64,000 nt of DNA, taken from Pegea sp. RAD2-039. Lineage: Eukaryota > Chordata > Thaliacea > Salpida > Salpidae. Location: positions 1 to 64,000 of the forward strand of contig JAQGEQ010000324.1 in assembly GCA_034620365.1 (NCBI GenBank), written 5' to 3'. The translations under genes were made by a program, and so were the position numbers. Shown one piece after another: positions 32,724-46,100 of the stretch. The stretch's first letter is position 1, and each line of letters begins with the position of its first letter. A model generated the notes under the pieces. The model saw only the letters and a list, made by a program, of their open reading frames with translations. It had not been told where the DNA came from and searched no databases.

Positions 32724-35269
32724 TATTTGGCAGCTAATGGGTTGAAATATTTTTAAAAATAATTAAAAACTAAAAAAATAATAAATGATAGATATTTATT
32801 AAGTTGAAAATGCTGATTTTATTATTAAAAATAACATAAAAGCATAACTACAATTTAAAAAGTTTTTTAATTAAAAGTAAAGATAAATAATAATAGTTAC
32901 AATAGTTATAAGTTTAGTATCTAAAAAAATTGAAAGCTTTTAAAGAACATAAATAAGCTGTTAAATAAATAAATCATATTTTACTTATTCTCTATTATAT
33001 GTATATATAAATAATAGCTTAAAATATAGTATCTAATAAAAAAATATTCAAATTAATAAAATCTTTTTAAGTTGATAAACATTTATCATAAACATATGAA
33101 ATGTAAGATTTTGAAATAAAGGTAAAACGCTACAAATCTATAAGGCTAGTGAAAAAGAGTATATCAGGTATATAAAAGCTATATGAGAATTCAGATGGTT
33201 AATAGTCCTAGTTATAAACTTAGAACAGAAAAAACACTTTTAATAGTTTTATAGAATTTACAAAGATTTTATAATACTGAAAATATTGAATAAATATTTT
33301 AAGAAAGTAAAATATTAAATTTAAGAAGAATTCTTCTAAACTTAGAAACAGTTTATGAAAAAGCAACGTAAAAATACACTGAATATTAAAATGTTTATAA
33401 TAACATTTTACATACAATTTACTTAATTTATAAAACTAAACTTATAAAAATACTGTTTTTAACAACACTAGCAATAAATAGTCGTAAGTGAAGCCAAACA
33501 TTGTCTATTTTTACACTACTTAGTATATAAAATAACCTCTCATAAGTTTTGCACTTGAATATTTAAAGTGATAACTGCAAACTCTTATTGAAGATGTAAA
33601 GTATGTTTAAGATAAAAATCAGAAAATATACTGCTATTAATATTGTTTAAACTAAAATACTTATTAAATTTAAATGATAACACTTAAAACGTATTTTATA
33701 AACCAGTAAAAATAATTCGGTGGTAACAATTACAAATAGATTTTTAATAAAAAATATAATTTAGAAAATAATAGTGAAGTTATGTTAATCTAAAACTTTA
33801 ATAAATATAAATTTTAAAAAGATAAATTTTTCAAAAAATATTGTTTGAAGAAACCGTTAAAAAAATTAGAAAGTTTATTTCGCCCACAACTTAAAAACTA
33901 CTGCTTTACGGTAAACGTCAAAGATTTAGCAGATTATTTTCTATCTTATTTTCAAAAAACTTTTTCAAAAAAACGAAACTAGCTTGATAATCTAATGATG
34001 TAGCTAAACTCAATTTTTTATAATTCACGTAAATGCATTCTATCTTTTACCAATAGGCACTCATTTTAATGCTATGTGTATGCTTTGGTACAAAATTAAA
34101 TATAGTTATAAATTTTATGAATAACTAAGTAAAATTTAATTATATTTCTTATTACTATTAATTTATATCAACTAACTGATAAAACTATTTCAAAGCTTAA
34201 TATTTTACAAAACTTATATGTTTATCAAAATATTAAAAATAATATAATCAAGCTTTTTCTATAAGTTTATAAAATATAGTATACAAAATTTTATAACTCT
34301 TCTAAAAGTTGTTTACATTTCTATTTTCAGAGTTTTGATCTATGCAGCTAAGTAATAGCATCTATGACTTTTTATCATTTTCCATAATCAATAATCTTGT
34401 GTAATTTTAATTATATAAGAATAAATAAAAATCTAATTTGAAATTTAATTCTTTAAAAAGAGCTTAGATATCTTAGAAAAATAAAATGTAAGTGAACCAA
34501 AAAATTTAGCCAATCAATTAAAATTTCTAAAATCTGAATCGAACGCTGCGGTAGAGATACCAATATACATGTTATAATAAAATTAAAGATTTTAAGCAGT
34601 AATCAGATAAAAATACCTAAAAATTCAATTGCTATTTTTAGCTTCTTTTTTTCTAAATTGAAATTTAGTAATGCAATATACTGTTAATAATAGTATATTT
34701 AGGTTTAAAGCTAGTTTATTTAATTTTAAATACATAACGATTCACTACAGTGCTATATTCAATTGGTATCAAATAAAAGCTTTTTTTTGCTTTTTCCTAA
34801 TCTTAAAATGTCAATTGAATAAAACAAATCAGTTTTTAGGAGAAAAGGTATTAAATTCAATTTTTGATGCAAATATTTAAAAGTCCATATTTTCCGTGTC
34901 TATGTATAAAAAAGAAATACTTTAATGGTTTCTGTTATTTAACTTATTTAGTCGCGATTCTTTTGATTAGAATTTTATACATATCTAAGTTTAAAGTTAA
35001 CACAAAAGTTGTTTAAATACTTTCACTGCTTTACAAATTTCAAGTTTTACTTCGAAATATACTATTTTATATATTACATATTTTAATATTTTACTTCCAT
35101 TAGCACGATGGAAATTGTCTATCACATAAAATCTTTAAAAAATAAATACAAACATTAAACAAAATCCGCAATTTAAATGATATTTTTAAACAGTTTTCAA
35201 GTTAACAACCTTAATGAAAAGTTAGTTAGCAAGTAGACCATTAATTAATTAATCATTTTACAAATATCA
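32724..35269. other. AT-rich intergenic desert
   Basis: Very A/T-rich, dense in short homopolymer and AT-repeat runs. Only tiny chance reading frames. The UBE2S promoter lies at its left end. Confidence 0.5.
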
Positions 35270-35535
35270 TTACCCTATCATCTGATTTTAAATGGCACAA
35301 TTATGTTTCTAAAGTCTTTGGATAATCAATCAAACTTTTTTACCTGATTTAGAAGACTCTTAACTTTAGGGATCCATACTTCTTATCAAAATCTTCAAAT
35401 TGCACGTACGTCCAATTCTTGAATAAAATGTCAGTGCATGGATACCATATCAAGTTAATGATATTAAAAAAATCGAGTCTGTTCAAGCGACATTTACAAG
35501 ATTGGTATGCAGGAAACTTAATATTAAATGCTTAA
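35270..35535 (+). mobile_element. internal fragment of LINE family A
   Basis: Plus-strand match to 29110-28850 of the full element: TTTTAAATGGCACAATTATG, GTCCAATTCTTGAATAAAAT, GATACCATATCAAGTTAATG, GTATGCAGGAAACTTAATAT. It is cut at both ends; the right break lies just before the Tigger remnant, which may have been inserted there. Confidence 0.8.
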
Positions 35536-35594
35536 TATTAATAAAAATTAAAAGATAAATAAGGAAATCAGATAAAGCCTACTCTATATGGTAA

Positions 35595-36374
35595 TTATAA
35601 ATAAAACGACCATAAAACTGCTATAAGAAACTCATGGAAGAAATTGATGCCATTACCAAGCTCTTCCATGCAAAACAGTGACCCTTCGGAAGAAATTACA
35701 AACAGCGAGTTTATCCAGCAATTTTCGAGGATGAATATCACATTTACAGACGATGATATCCAAAACTGGATGAGTTGCGATGGTCCTGGGTATGAGCACA
35801 TGGACGAGCAAGGAATTGTTGCACTGATTTCTGGAGACAACGAAAAAGAGGCGGATGAGGAGGTTGGAGACGAAAATGATGTTCCACAATCATCAAAGTG
35901 TCCATTCTCTTACGGTGAAGCCATGCAGAAAATGGTTGATTACTTAGCCTCTATCGTTGTCAACCAGAATCCACACCAGAAAGTGTGTCACAACTTGTCC
36001 AATTCCGTGAATTTTCTACTAAAAACCGAGAAAACACTATCAAAAAAACTTCTATTCTTTCCTTTTTCAGCAAAAGTTCCAATATAAAGTAAATTGTTTA
36101 CGGTGTGATTTGTTTTCGTTAAATTGATTTTAAACTTTATCAAAGTTTTGTTTCGTTTATTTTTTGTCTGTTTTAATTGTTTGGTTTGTTGAAAAAATGA
36201 AAATATATTAAATTAACTGAAAACTTAGTGTGCGTTTTATTATATGCATTGCATAATATAAAAGAGGTAGATTGTTTAAAACAACGATTTTTTGTTCTTA
36301 TCCGGCCAAAGGCTAATTCGGCCATAATTGTAAAAAAAGCTTGCCCAACATGGCCGGATTAGCGAGGTGCACAG
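35595..36374 (+). mobile_element. pogo/Tigger-type DNA transposon remnant with 3' terminal repeat
   Basis: A patch clearly richer in G+C than its surroundings. It contains the C-terminal part of a DDE transposase (listed separately) and ends at 36349-36374 in a terminal repeat whose outward reading, CTGTGCACCTCGCTAATCCG, is like the ...CCTCG.TTATCCGG ends of Tigger elements. TA follows at 36375-36376, the usual target. A related subterminal motif, TTATCCGGCCAAAGG...ATTCGGCCAT, lies at 36298-36326. I do not see the other end or the catalytic domain, so the element is truncated or internally deleted. Confidence 0.72.
35644..36087 (+). pseudogene. C-terminal fragment of a Tigger-like transposase
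   Basis: An open frame of 147 codons. The stretch FSRMNITFTDDDIQNWMSCD followed by GPGYEHMDEQGIVALIS matches the pattern after the DDE domain of Tigger/Jerky-type transposases (WL..D..DPG...LTDEEIV), and is followed by an acidic linker and a helical end (YGEAMQKMVDYLASIV). The DNA-binding and DDE domains are absent, so this is not a working transposase. Codon composition differs from neighbouring host genes. It could be mistaken for a host gene. Confidence 0.65.
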
Positions 36375-36376
36375 TA

Positions 36377-38884
36377 CTACTTTACTAACAGTAACAATAA
36401 GCCTTATACAATTATTTTCAATAATTCTTAGATAGTTTTCATTTGGTAATTGTTAGACTTTATCATACGATAAGTTTGTATCACTAGTACTAGTTATGTA
36501 ATTATTGGTTTTTATAATTTGTTTGGAGATATTTTACTTTAATACTAAAATACTGGAATTACTCCGAAGCTGAGTAAACAACACTTACTAACACTACATG
36601 CAAAGAAACTTTAAATTCACATTTTTATTTCAATCTTACCGAAAAAATCGCCTTGTTGAGAGTTTAGATTTGAAAACCAGCAATCCTGCTTCGATCTTGC
36701 AAGTAAAAAGTATCTTAGTTTGATTTCAAATTGTAACTTGTAAAACAATCCCGATAACAAAACTAAAGCAAATAAGCTTACAGACAAATCTTTCAACTAT
36801 TTGCTAAGAGTATTCAGCAAAACAACTTTCCTTTCATAGTAGTATTTTTGTTCCTTAAAGAAATATGACAACAGCAATAAAATTTATTTAAATATAAGTT
36901 TTTTACGTTGACATTCTATTTTAAATAGTTGGTTTTCAGTTATAGCTTTTGTATAGTTATTTATATTCGTATAAATCATTTTCTATTTTAGTAAGTTTGT
37001 TCTAATTTTGAGCTTTTTTCTCATAATCTTTAAACTTTACCTTCTTAGATAACAGCAAATGCTTTAGATAATGTAAATAAATATTTTAAGAGTTTTTATA
37101 AGCAAAAAAATGATTTATAATATTGAAAAGAGTTTGCAGACTGTGAAAAACATCACTTATATGTTCAATAAAACAATTTAATGAAATGGATTTAGAATTT
37201 GAATTCTATTTTATGGTTTTAGATCTCAGTAAAAATGTTTAAGAAGCTGCATGTAAAAAAGTCTTTAAATAAAATCTTTACGTAATGAAGCAAAATTATG
37301 TTTGACTAAACTTTTTTAACTATAAGTTGAGTAAATTAAATTGCAACATAATTTTTGTTTTTATAAAATTTTTGAAATTGATAATTTTAGCTAAAGATTT
37401 TAGATTAGCTGCGAATAAAATAATAAATACAAAAATCAGTTTACCAACTTTGAATTTAAAAGAATATACAAATGATGTATGTATACTGGAAATGTCAATA
37501 ACATTAAAGTATTTATTTTGTAAAGGTAGTGACTTAAGTTGCTAGAAATTAAAAAAGTTAATATAGTTACATATTTGATAAATAAACATTTTAATATCAA
37601 AAAACTAAATGTAAAATTTAAAATAATTTTATGACATTAAGTTACCTATGTTCATAAGTACTCATTAATCATAACTAAATTAATGTTTTTTGCTGTATCT
37701 TAAAAAAAGGATTTTATACATCAAAATGTAAGACAAGCTTCTGTGACTATCTTTCTTATATCAATCAATTTGTCTTTTTTAGAGTAACATTAACACACAA
37801 TTGTATTGATCTTTAGAAATGATAAAACTTAATAATTATTTCATCTTTATGTGAAAGTAATGAATTTTCAGTGAAACTTTAAATTTCTAAACTAAAGAAA
37901 TAAAAATTTTTTTGACTTATGTACTTTCCAGAAAAACGTCTGAATGGTTTTTATAAATTTGGGTTACTTTAACTTACATGGCAGACATTTATACTACTTC
38001 CTTTAAGCTTTCAATTTTCAAACTTGCAGGTTTTTATTTAAATTGGAAGTCAGAATTTTTATAAATTGAATATATAAAAACAAAGTAGTGCTAGAACTAT
38101 CTTAAATAAATAAAAACTATTTTTATGCCTCACAAAAGTATTTTGGATAAATATTTTTTTATACCTGAAAAGTTTAAATAAGTTTATTAAATGAATAGAA
38201 TTTCTTTTTAAAATTGACTGGAGCAGATTTATTAGTAGTTTTTAGATAAATCTAGCTTTGGTTGCATCTATATTAGGTAAGCAGTCATAGTTCATAGAAA
38301 TGCAAAAATTGTATCTTTCATAAGTTTTGTTTATATAAATCGTTGAAATTTTGTTCAACTTGTTAGTAAATGTCCCTATTCAAGAAAATAAGTAAAATTA
38401 TTCTTAAACGTTTCAGTTTTCAAGTTTTTAGATGTTTTGAAAGCAATTTATGTTCTGTAGTTATATTATATGTAATAATATGAGGAGAATTATTTATTTT
38501 TAAACACAGTATTTAGGTATAGCAAAATATTTGTAACAATAAACCGATTATAGACAGATGAGTATACAAGTTTATAAACATTTTTTCTTGGTAATTTTTG
38601 ATTGACTTTTTTTATTATTTCAGCAAAAAGAAAAATTTTTAATTTTTTTAGAACATTGAGCTTTATTATGACATATAAATAAAATAGTTTACTTATAGTA
38701 TGATAAATATTGTAAACCGTTTATATTTTAAAAGTAATTTACATTAGAATTGAATAATAATTATTCCTAATTTATCTGTGAACTCTATTTTTGATTATTG
38801 TAACCAACCATTGCGAGCTTAAAAATATGTAGAATCAAGATAAAATTTTGAAATTAGTAATTAAGTTATTTTAAATTCTAGCGT
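36377..38884. other. AT-rich intergenic region
   Basis: No exon chain, RNA gene or clear repeat recognised between the Tigger remnant and the tRNA. Confidence 0.5.
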
Positions 38885-38958
38885 GGCCGGTTAGCTCAGT
38901 TGGTTAGAGCGTCGTGCTAATAACGCGAATGTCGCGGGTTCGATCCCCGTACTGGCCA
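38885..38958 (+). tRNA. tRNA-Ile (anticodon AAU)
   Basis: Complete 74-nt cloverleaf: acceptor stem GGCCGGT/ACTGGCC with one G-U pair, D arm GCTC..GAGC, anticodon stem TCGTG/CGCGA with loop CTAATAA (AAU at 34-36), T arm GCGGG TTCGATC CCCGT, discriminator A. Internal promoter boxes A (TTAGCTCAGTTGG) and B (GGTTCGATCCC) are intact, no intron. A run of T directly downstream (38961 on) can end polymerase III transcription. AAU is read as IAU in eukaryotes. Confidence 0.97.
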
Positions 38959-40131
38959 CATTTTTATATTGAGTTTGTACAACGAGTTGAAATAAAAAAC
39001 TTTTTAACCTCATAAATTATACCAAATTGGTTTTCTATTTTTGGTAGTCACCTTATTGAATTTTGTTTAGTCGAGTTGTTTTTAAACAAGCTTTGCCTTA
39101 TCGAAAACTACAATAATTACTTCCTGCTGAAACTGAGATGTTTTTTTATAAACACTTTTTTGATAAAATATAATAAACTGAAAAAAATGTCAATTTATTC
39201 TCATAGTTTTTTGATAATTTAACAAATAACAATAATTTAATCTTTTTTCAAATTTTAATTACAATGATTTAAAATCAGATAGTTTGGTTTGAAAACATAG
39301 CCAGTCTTATTGACAGTAATTTTTTCACTGAACTTTATAAATCAGAGCAACAGAAGTGGCATTCCTTATCCATAGTTAGGGAAGATACTTTTCGGCGTCT
39401 GTCAGCTAGTGGAGTAACATAAAGCGGTTTCAATGGCTTGGCGGAATTTGAACTCATGTATTTAAAGCTCAACAGGTTAAGAGTTAACAATTGTCACATA
39501 ATGCAGTTTATTGATAGTATAAACATACATTACAAACCGACTAATTTCAAACTAACATTCAATTTTTAGCTTAATTTTTTCTATTTACTTCTAGTTTGAA
39601 ACGCAAATATAAAAATATCTTTTACTAATTAGTATTTTTGATTGAATTTAGCATTTGAATTACATTTGTTCCTAGTATATTTTTCGAGCTTTGAGAAGTT
39701 GAAATCGCGTTAAGTTCTTTAGATAAAATAATGACTATTTAATTAACTTTAAGTTATATTATTTTTTGACTTCCGCTAGGTAGCGCTCTTTGAACATTTC
39801 TTCTGGTCAACCGACACGCTTTTTGCTTTGTTAACGGGTCTGTAAAAATACATTGAGAGTCTCTTCAAAGAGTACTTATAAGTTACACAGAATGGTTCTC
39901 TCTACGGCTAGTAGCATTAATTTTCTATAAAGATCAGTTGACATTTACTCTGCTCAAAGAATACCAGTTTTTTCAAAGTTGATTAAATAAACATTCTAAT
40001 GTTGATATTGTTGCTATAGTATCTTTGTAAACTAATTAATATTTAACTTTTATTTTGATATCTTTTCTCAAGTGAATCATTATTAAAAGTATATAATTTA
40101 CTACTAATTTTGGTAATAAAATTCTCAATTA
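38959..40131. other. intergenic, with a tRNA-like patch
   Basis: AT-rich. At about 39405-39490 the minus strand shows a tRNA-like head (TTGTTAACTC near the D arm and GAGTTCAAATTCCGCC as box B), possibly a SINE. The GPCR promoter should be at the right end. Confidence 0.35.
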
Positions 40132-43100
40132 ATGGCGTCATCTTATATTCTGAGTAGTAACAATACTACAGCGAGTTATGAATGGGCAACCAAAACAACC
40201 AATATAACTTACAAGGTGAGAAGCAAATGTTTTTTAACGATGTTTGAATAAGTTAGAAGGAAAATACTTAAATTAGAATATTTGGTTAGTTTTATATTGT
40301 TTATATAAACTTTAAGAAAGTTATGATTAATTTATTTACGATTAATAAAATAAAAATTAAGATAAAACTTTTTTTATATAAATTGTAAATTTAGTTGGTT
40401 TTAAAATAATTATTTTGAATAAAATAAGTTGTTAAAACTTATAAAAAAGATTTTAGTTTAGAAAATATTTTCTACATCACGATTTAATTAGTTTAATATA
40501 ATAATTATGAAAGTTAATTCTTTAATAGTTAAGAATAACTTTATGTTGAAGATACGCCAAAACATTAAGTGATTCTTTTAATGTTCGATTTCTGATTCTA
40601 CTTTTCATACAATTGTTCAATAGCAATAAGCAAATGATTAAAAAAATTATTTAAAATTAAAAATATTGTAAAAATTAAAGACATAACATCAAAAATGAAT
40701 AAAAAGCAAAAAAATAGTTTAGATTTAAACAAATTGAAATAAAAGTGTTATAAAAGCGTAAAATTATCGCAATATCGATTTATACTCTTTCAAATTTTTA
40801 CTGTTTCTTTATTCATCAGTAATTTAATTATCTTACTCCGAAGAAATTCAATAAATCGTAAAACACAAAGTTACGTAGCTAGAAAACAAATTTGCTGAAA
40901 TTTAAATGACTTTTCAGCAGCTTTAATTTTACAAACCTCAAAAATAAATAAACAACAGACAAAAAAATATTTTTTACATTTACAATGATATAAACTTTTC
41001 GTAAAGATACAATTAGCAAAAAGCTGATAAAGTATGAAAAAAATTTGAACCTACTCGTCATGCTTGAATAATCTCTACTTCGTGAAAGCTTTTTGCTGTT
41101 TATAGTGTCTTTACCGTTTTCTGTTTATTTTGTGAAAGTATTTTATAAAAACTAAATATTTTTGCTTTTAATCGTAATTACATTCTTCTATATGATTAAC
41201 ACCTTCACTTGGAAAAGTTATTTATTACATGTTAAAAGTAAACCAACTTATCTATTCCATTAACCTTCCTAAAAAGAACAAAATTATAGAACTAGTCATG
41301 TGACTACACTTTCCGTTACTGGATAACTCAAGGTCTACTTTCAAGTAGTTAACTTGATTGATATTTGAGTTAAGAACCAAATTGTATAAAAATTTCCTCA
41401 TATATTTACTTATATATTCTCCTGTGAATCACAAATTACATTTATTTGCTACAAGTAGAAGTTATAGAGATGAAATTTGTTTCTGTTATCAATTTGTTAC
41501 ACAAATTGAAATAAATATTTTAAGTACAAATTTCAATTGAACTTTCTTCAAAGTTTGCTTCTGACAAATAATTCTAATCACGTGATTCAATGATCTTTCA
41601 AAATGATCTCTAAGAGCTTATTTTTTTAGGATCTGTGTCCTCCTTTGCGATCTTTACCTCTCAACGTGATGGCCGGCATTATTGGAATTTTAGTAATTTT
41701 AGGAAACGGTCTTGTCATATTGGCTGTACTTGGTGGACAGTCTCGTTTATTTCGGCCCATGTATTGGTTTATTGTCCATATTAGTTTTTCTGATTTCCTC
41801 ATCGGTAAGAATATTTTTTTATAAATATTTAATTTATCTATGAAATGCTAAAAATGGCTAATAAATATTTCTGTATTATAATGAAATAACATCTTTAATT
41901 AATATTTGCGATTAATCGAAAAGCTACTAGAAAAAGAATTAAATCTTTTACAAAAACAATATTTATGATTTCGTCTTGTCATTCAATAAATTGATTGTTG
42001 AATGCTGAATGCTGAAAGTTTAATGTTTGGTTTAACTGACCTAGAAACCAATAAGCAAAATATGTGGTGCATTTTATCAAATATAAGTTTGTTTAGATCT
42101 TTTCATGGTTTCCATCATCAATAAATCGACTGGAAAGGAATTTTATTGAATTATAATGTTTATGCTTTTATAAAAATGTTCATTTTGATGTATGATTTGA
42201 AAAAATCTATATATCAACCTACTTTTTCAAACATTTTCTACTTTACACCTAAACATAATCTTAATTTATTTAAATCTTAATTTGATAAAAAGAAATTATT
42301 AGATTTAAACAAACATTATTTTCCTATTCAGTATTTAAAAGCACTGATACAGTAGCAATGTAGTTAAAATCGTCATTATAGAATCGATTTGTTAAAAGAT
42401 ATCTGCTATATTTTTTGCTGCAACTAACTTAATGAGATTACAACAGTTAGTAAATTTGAAGTTTACCACAGACTATAAAATTAGAAATAAACAACAATAC
42501 TTTTATATGAAATTACAGGCGTGATGTTACTGTGGAATTATTGTTTGATGGCCGCTTTAAACTTAAATAACACAATGACTAGTCTGATAGTGGTCCATAG
42601 TTTTTGGTTAGTTTCTGCTTGTTCGTCTGTAATGGGAATAACATTACTTGCACTTGACAGGTAAGTACTGAAATATTTTTCAATTTTATTCACTATCATT
42701 AAAACTTAGTTTTAAAAATTATCTAAAAAAAGTGGATAACAAATTCAGATTTTGATAAATTTATTTTTTTTCAAATGTTAATTTCAAAGAATTGAGTAAT
42801 TTTAGCGACTTTGCAAACTAGTATGTTACGACTCATAATGTCACAAGATTAAAAATTTGTTGATATAGCTAAAAATATCAAATAACTACTTGCAAATTTA
42901 TACTATCTCTGTTATTATTAAATGTAAGTTGTTAATTTGTTAATATAATTTTTTTGTGACAAATTCTGAATGACGTTCCAAAGTAGATTTATTTGAAATA
43001 ACAAAACTTAAACTGTTTTTATGTAGTTTCTTATAACTGAAAAATTATATTATCTTTAAACTATTTCGAATGTGTCACATATGTGAAATTCTAAAACCTT

Positions 43101-46100
43101 TTATTATTAAATTTCAGAACCATATTTTTTAAAAAAAAGATTATCAAATTTTTTTTTTTATAAGCTAGCTTAATATAATATAATTAAATTGAACAAATTG
43201 TTTCAACAAACCTTTCTCTAAGTCTTTAGTCACAAGCAACTAATTGTAATAAAATATACTGAGTATTAAATCTGTCTAAATAAATTTGTGTTATGTGGAT
43301 GATAGCTTAAAATTTCTAATAATCTTACAAACCATAAAACTGGAAATTAATAATGTCTGTACAAAGTATAGTTTTTCTAAACAATCTAATAGTTATATGG
43401 ACATTTTAAACTTCTTTTTAATGTAATTTTGAATAGCTTTTAAGAAAAAAGAAACAAAGTATTTAATATCAAAAATAATTTTTTTGATAAACTTTTTCAT
43501 ATCAACTATTTTTGTATTTACTTTTAAACAACTCAATCAACAAAAGTTTATTTTAAGTAAATAACAAGTTTCCGATTAGCAAATGCTTATTACCTAATTT
43601 ATTTTTTCTACTTTGAGAACTGAAATAAAAAAAAGGATAATATTTATTCTTATCTTACACTAGCTTGGTCGTATTTTACAATTGCTGTTATAAATATTTA
43701 TACTTGTCATTTTTAAAACCAAAAGTTTAAGTTTGTGACTACTTTTGATATTTTCTCAGGCTTTAGTCGTATACTTTTTTGTAACTTCATTCTACACGTT
43801 TTCGAAATTGTACGGGTTTAAATTTTTGGAATTCTACTATTTCGCTTTTGTAGTATTTTGAAAGTTAGAATTAAGTTTTACGGTTGACTATTCTTAATAG
43901 GATTAGATTTGAATTTCTTCAATTACTTTACACCTCAAAAAAAGAAGAAAACTTAGAGTTGATGAAGCTCATGAAAGCTTTTAATTTTTTTTACAGAAAC
44001 ATTTTTTTTTTCACAAATGTGAGCTGTAAAAGTTTAAATTATTAGTTTTGATTACATTTTTTACAATTGCTATTTTTGCTACTTTCAAATTGAACTGAAA
44101 ATATAACGAATTATTCAATTTCTTTAGCTGAAAAATATTTTGCTTCTATTGAAATAGGATTATATTATTATCAGATTATTCTATTACAGAAAATTGGTGA
44201 TTGAAAACTGAAACAACTTTTACAAAAAAGGTGTAAATGAAATTTTTTGAAATAAAATAGGTTTTTAACTTAGTTTTTTACAAAAAGCATTTTGCAAGTG
44301 CTATGTTAATTACATTTACTTCTGTCAACATAGCTATAAGATTTCGAAAAATTTACAATCGTAAACAGTCTTGTTTATAAATAAAGGCTGTAAGTGCAAA
44401 TTCTGTTTTTTTATGACATAACTATTAGTTTAGTTTTTGATAAAATCGATCGTAACTTTATTTAATTATATCTTTCTAAATCTGCTTATACTGTAAACAG
44501 TTGCAGAGAATAGATAAAAGAAGAGAAAGAATTAACAAAAGCAAAGTTTCAGTTAAACTGCAATAACTTTAAAATTAACTTTGAAATAGTTTGTAGATCA
44601 CTTTTGTAAGAGACGAATTAACCATGTTAAAGGCTAAGCGTTAAGTCAAGATTGTGAAAATTAACAATAAATTGTTGTTAAAATTTTTGAAACATTAGAA
44701 AGGTAGAACTACATTGCTGTGACTATCAAACAGTTTTGACCTTATCAAAAATCAAAAAGCTGTTGAATTGAATAACTAGTAAATCAACTTGCTGTTGAAC
44801 AATATTTCACGGTATTTATAAAAATTTTAAAACTAAACAAAATAAATGAAATATTTCAGTCTTGATCAATTATAAAGTAAAAAAGTATTGTAATGAATTT
44901 TATAGTTTTATACAATAAAAATAATAAATATATAATAAGTATAACAGATTTAAGTTTATTATTTTGTTTCTTTCTAGATATATGCAAGTTGTTCATCGCG
45001 AATTTCATAGAGTCTATTTCAATCAGATCACTGTAGGTGTAAGTATCTTGTTATCTTGGATAATTCCTATTTCGATTTTTATGTTACCTCCTCTTCTAAT
45101 GAATACAACTTGCAAAGAAAGTTGTCGGTATGTAGAAAAACAGTTTTTTTGACTTTGTTATTAATCAGCTAAAATAATTAATTTCATAATTTAGAAATTT
45201 TTAGCTTCTTAAGATTTTAAGACAGTTTACATTTATAAACTGAAATTTATATTTTTAATTATTTTTATCGACTTGTAAAACAGTTTGAAATAATTTCTTA
45301 TAATTTATGACATCTTTAAACTACTAATTGAATTACCTGCATATTTTTCGGTCATTTTGTTTATTGATCAGTTTTTAGAGAGAACATTTTTTCATATGGT
45401 TGTTAAATTAGTTGTATTAACTAAAAGAGTGATTAATTTGCAGTAAATGAAACGTAACGATTAAAACCTAAGCAAGTTTTATTTAAACAATTGAGCAAAC
45501 TTAAGTTTTTCAAAAGCTAAAACAATTTTAAGATAATATCTTTAATCCTGTGGTATAAATTATTAAAGAATAAATTTAAATTTTTACGAGTCTAGCAAAC
45601 TCGAGAAAACAATGTTTGGCTAACTATAAAGCTTGATAAACAAAAACTGTTTCAATATTTGTAAAATTATATTAGATATTTTATCGTTATTATCTATTAC
45701 GTCAAACTATTAAGTTTTTTACAAAATTATATCATAGAAAATATAACTTGAAAAGAGTAAAATAGAAGTATCAAGGGTTTCAATTAAAAAATATTAAAAA
45801 CACATTTACTTTTGTATTTAACATTGAAATTTAAACCAGATAAATTTATTAAACGGATAATTAATGTCTTATTTAAAAGACCTAGAAACAAATGTCATGA
45901 ACTTTAAATCAAGATTAAATAGTTTTAAAATGTTCGATCTGTTATCAAGATATAAACGTAAAAATTTAGAAATATAAATTAAGTCAGAATAGAATACTCG
46001 AAAAAAGAAACACTTACTTAAAGTATTTTGTTGTTATTTTGTTTGGTATTTTCTATAACAAAATATCGATTTAATAAAATTGCTGAAATACTATTTCTTA

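Noticed and set aside
35595-35889. Minus-strand open frames at 35595-35840 and 35653-35889
   Set aside because: Shadows of the transposase fragment on the plus strand.
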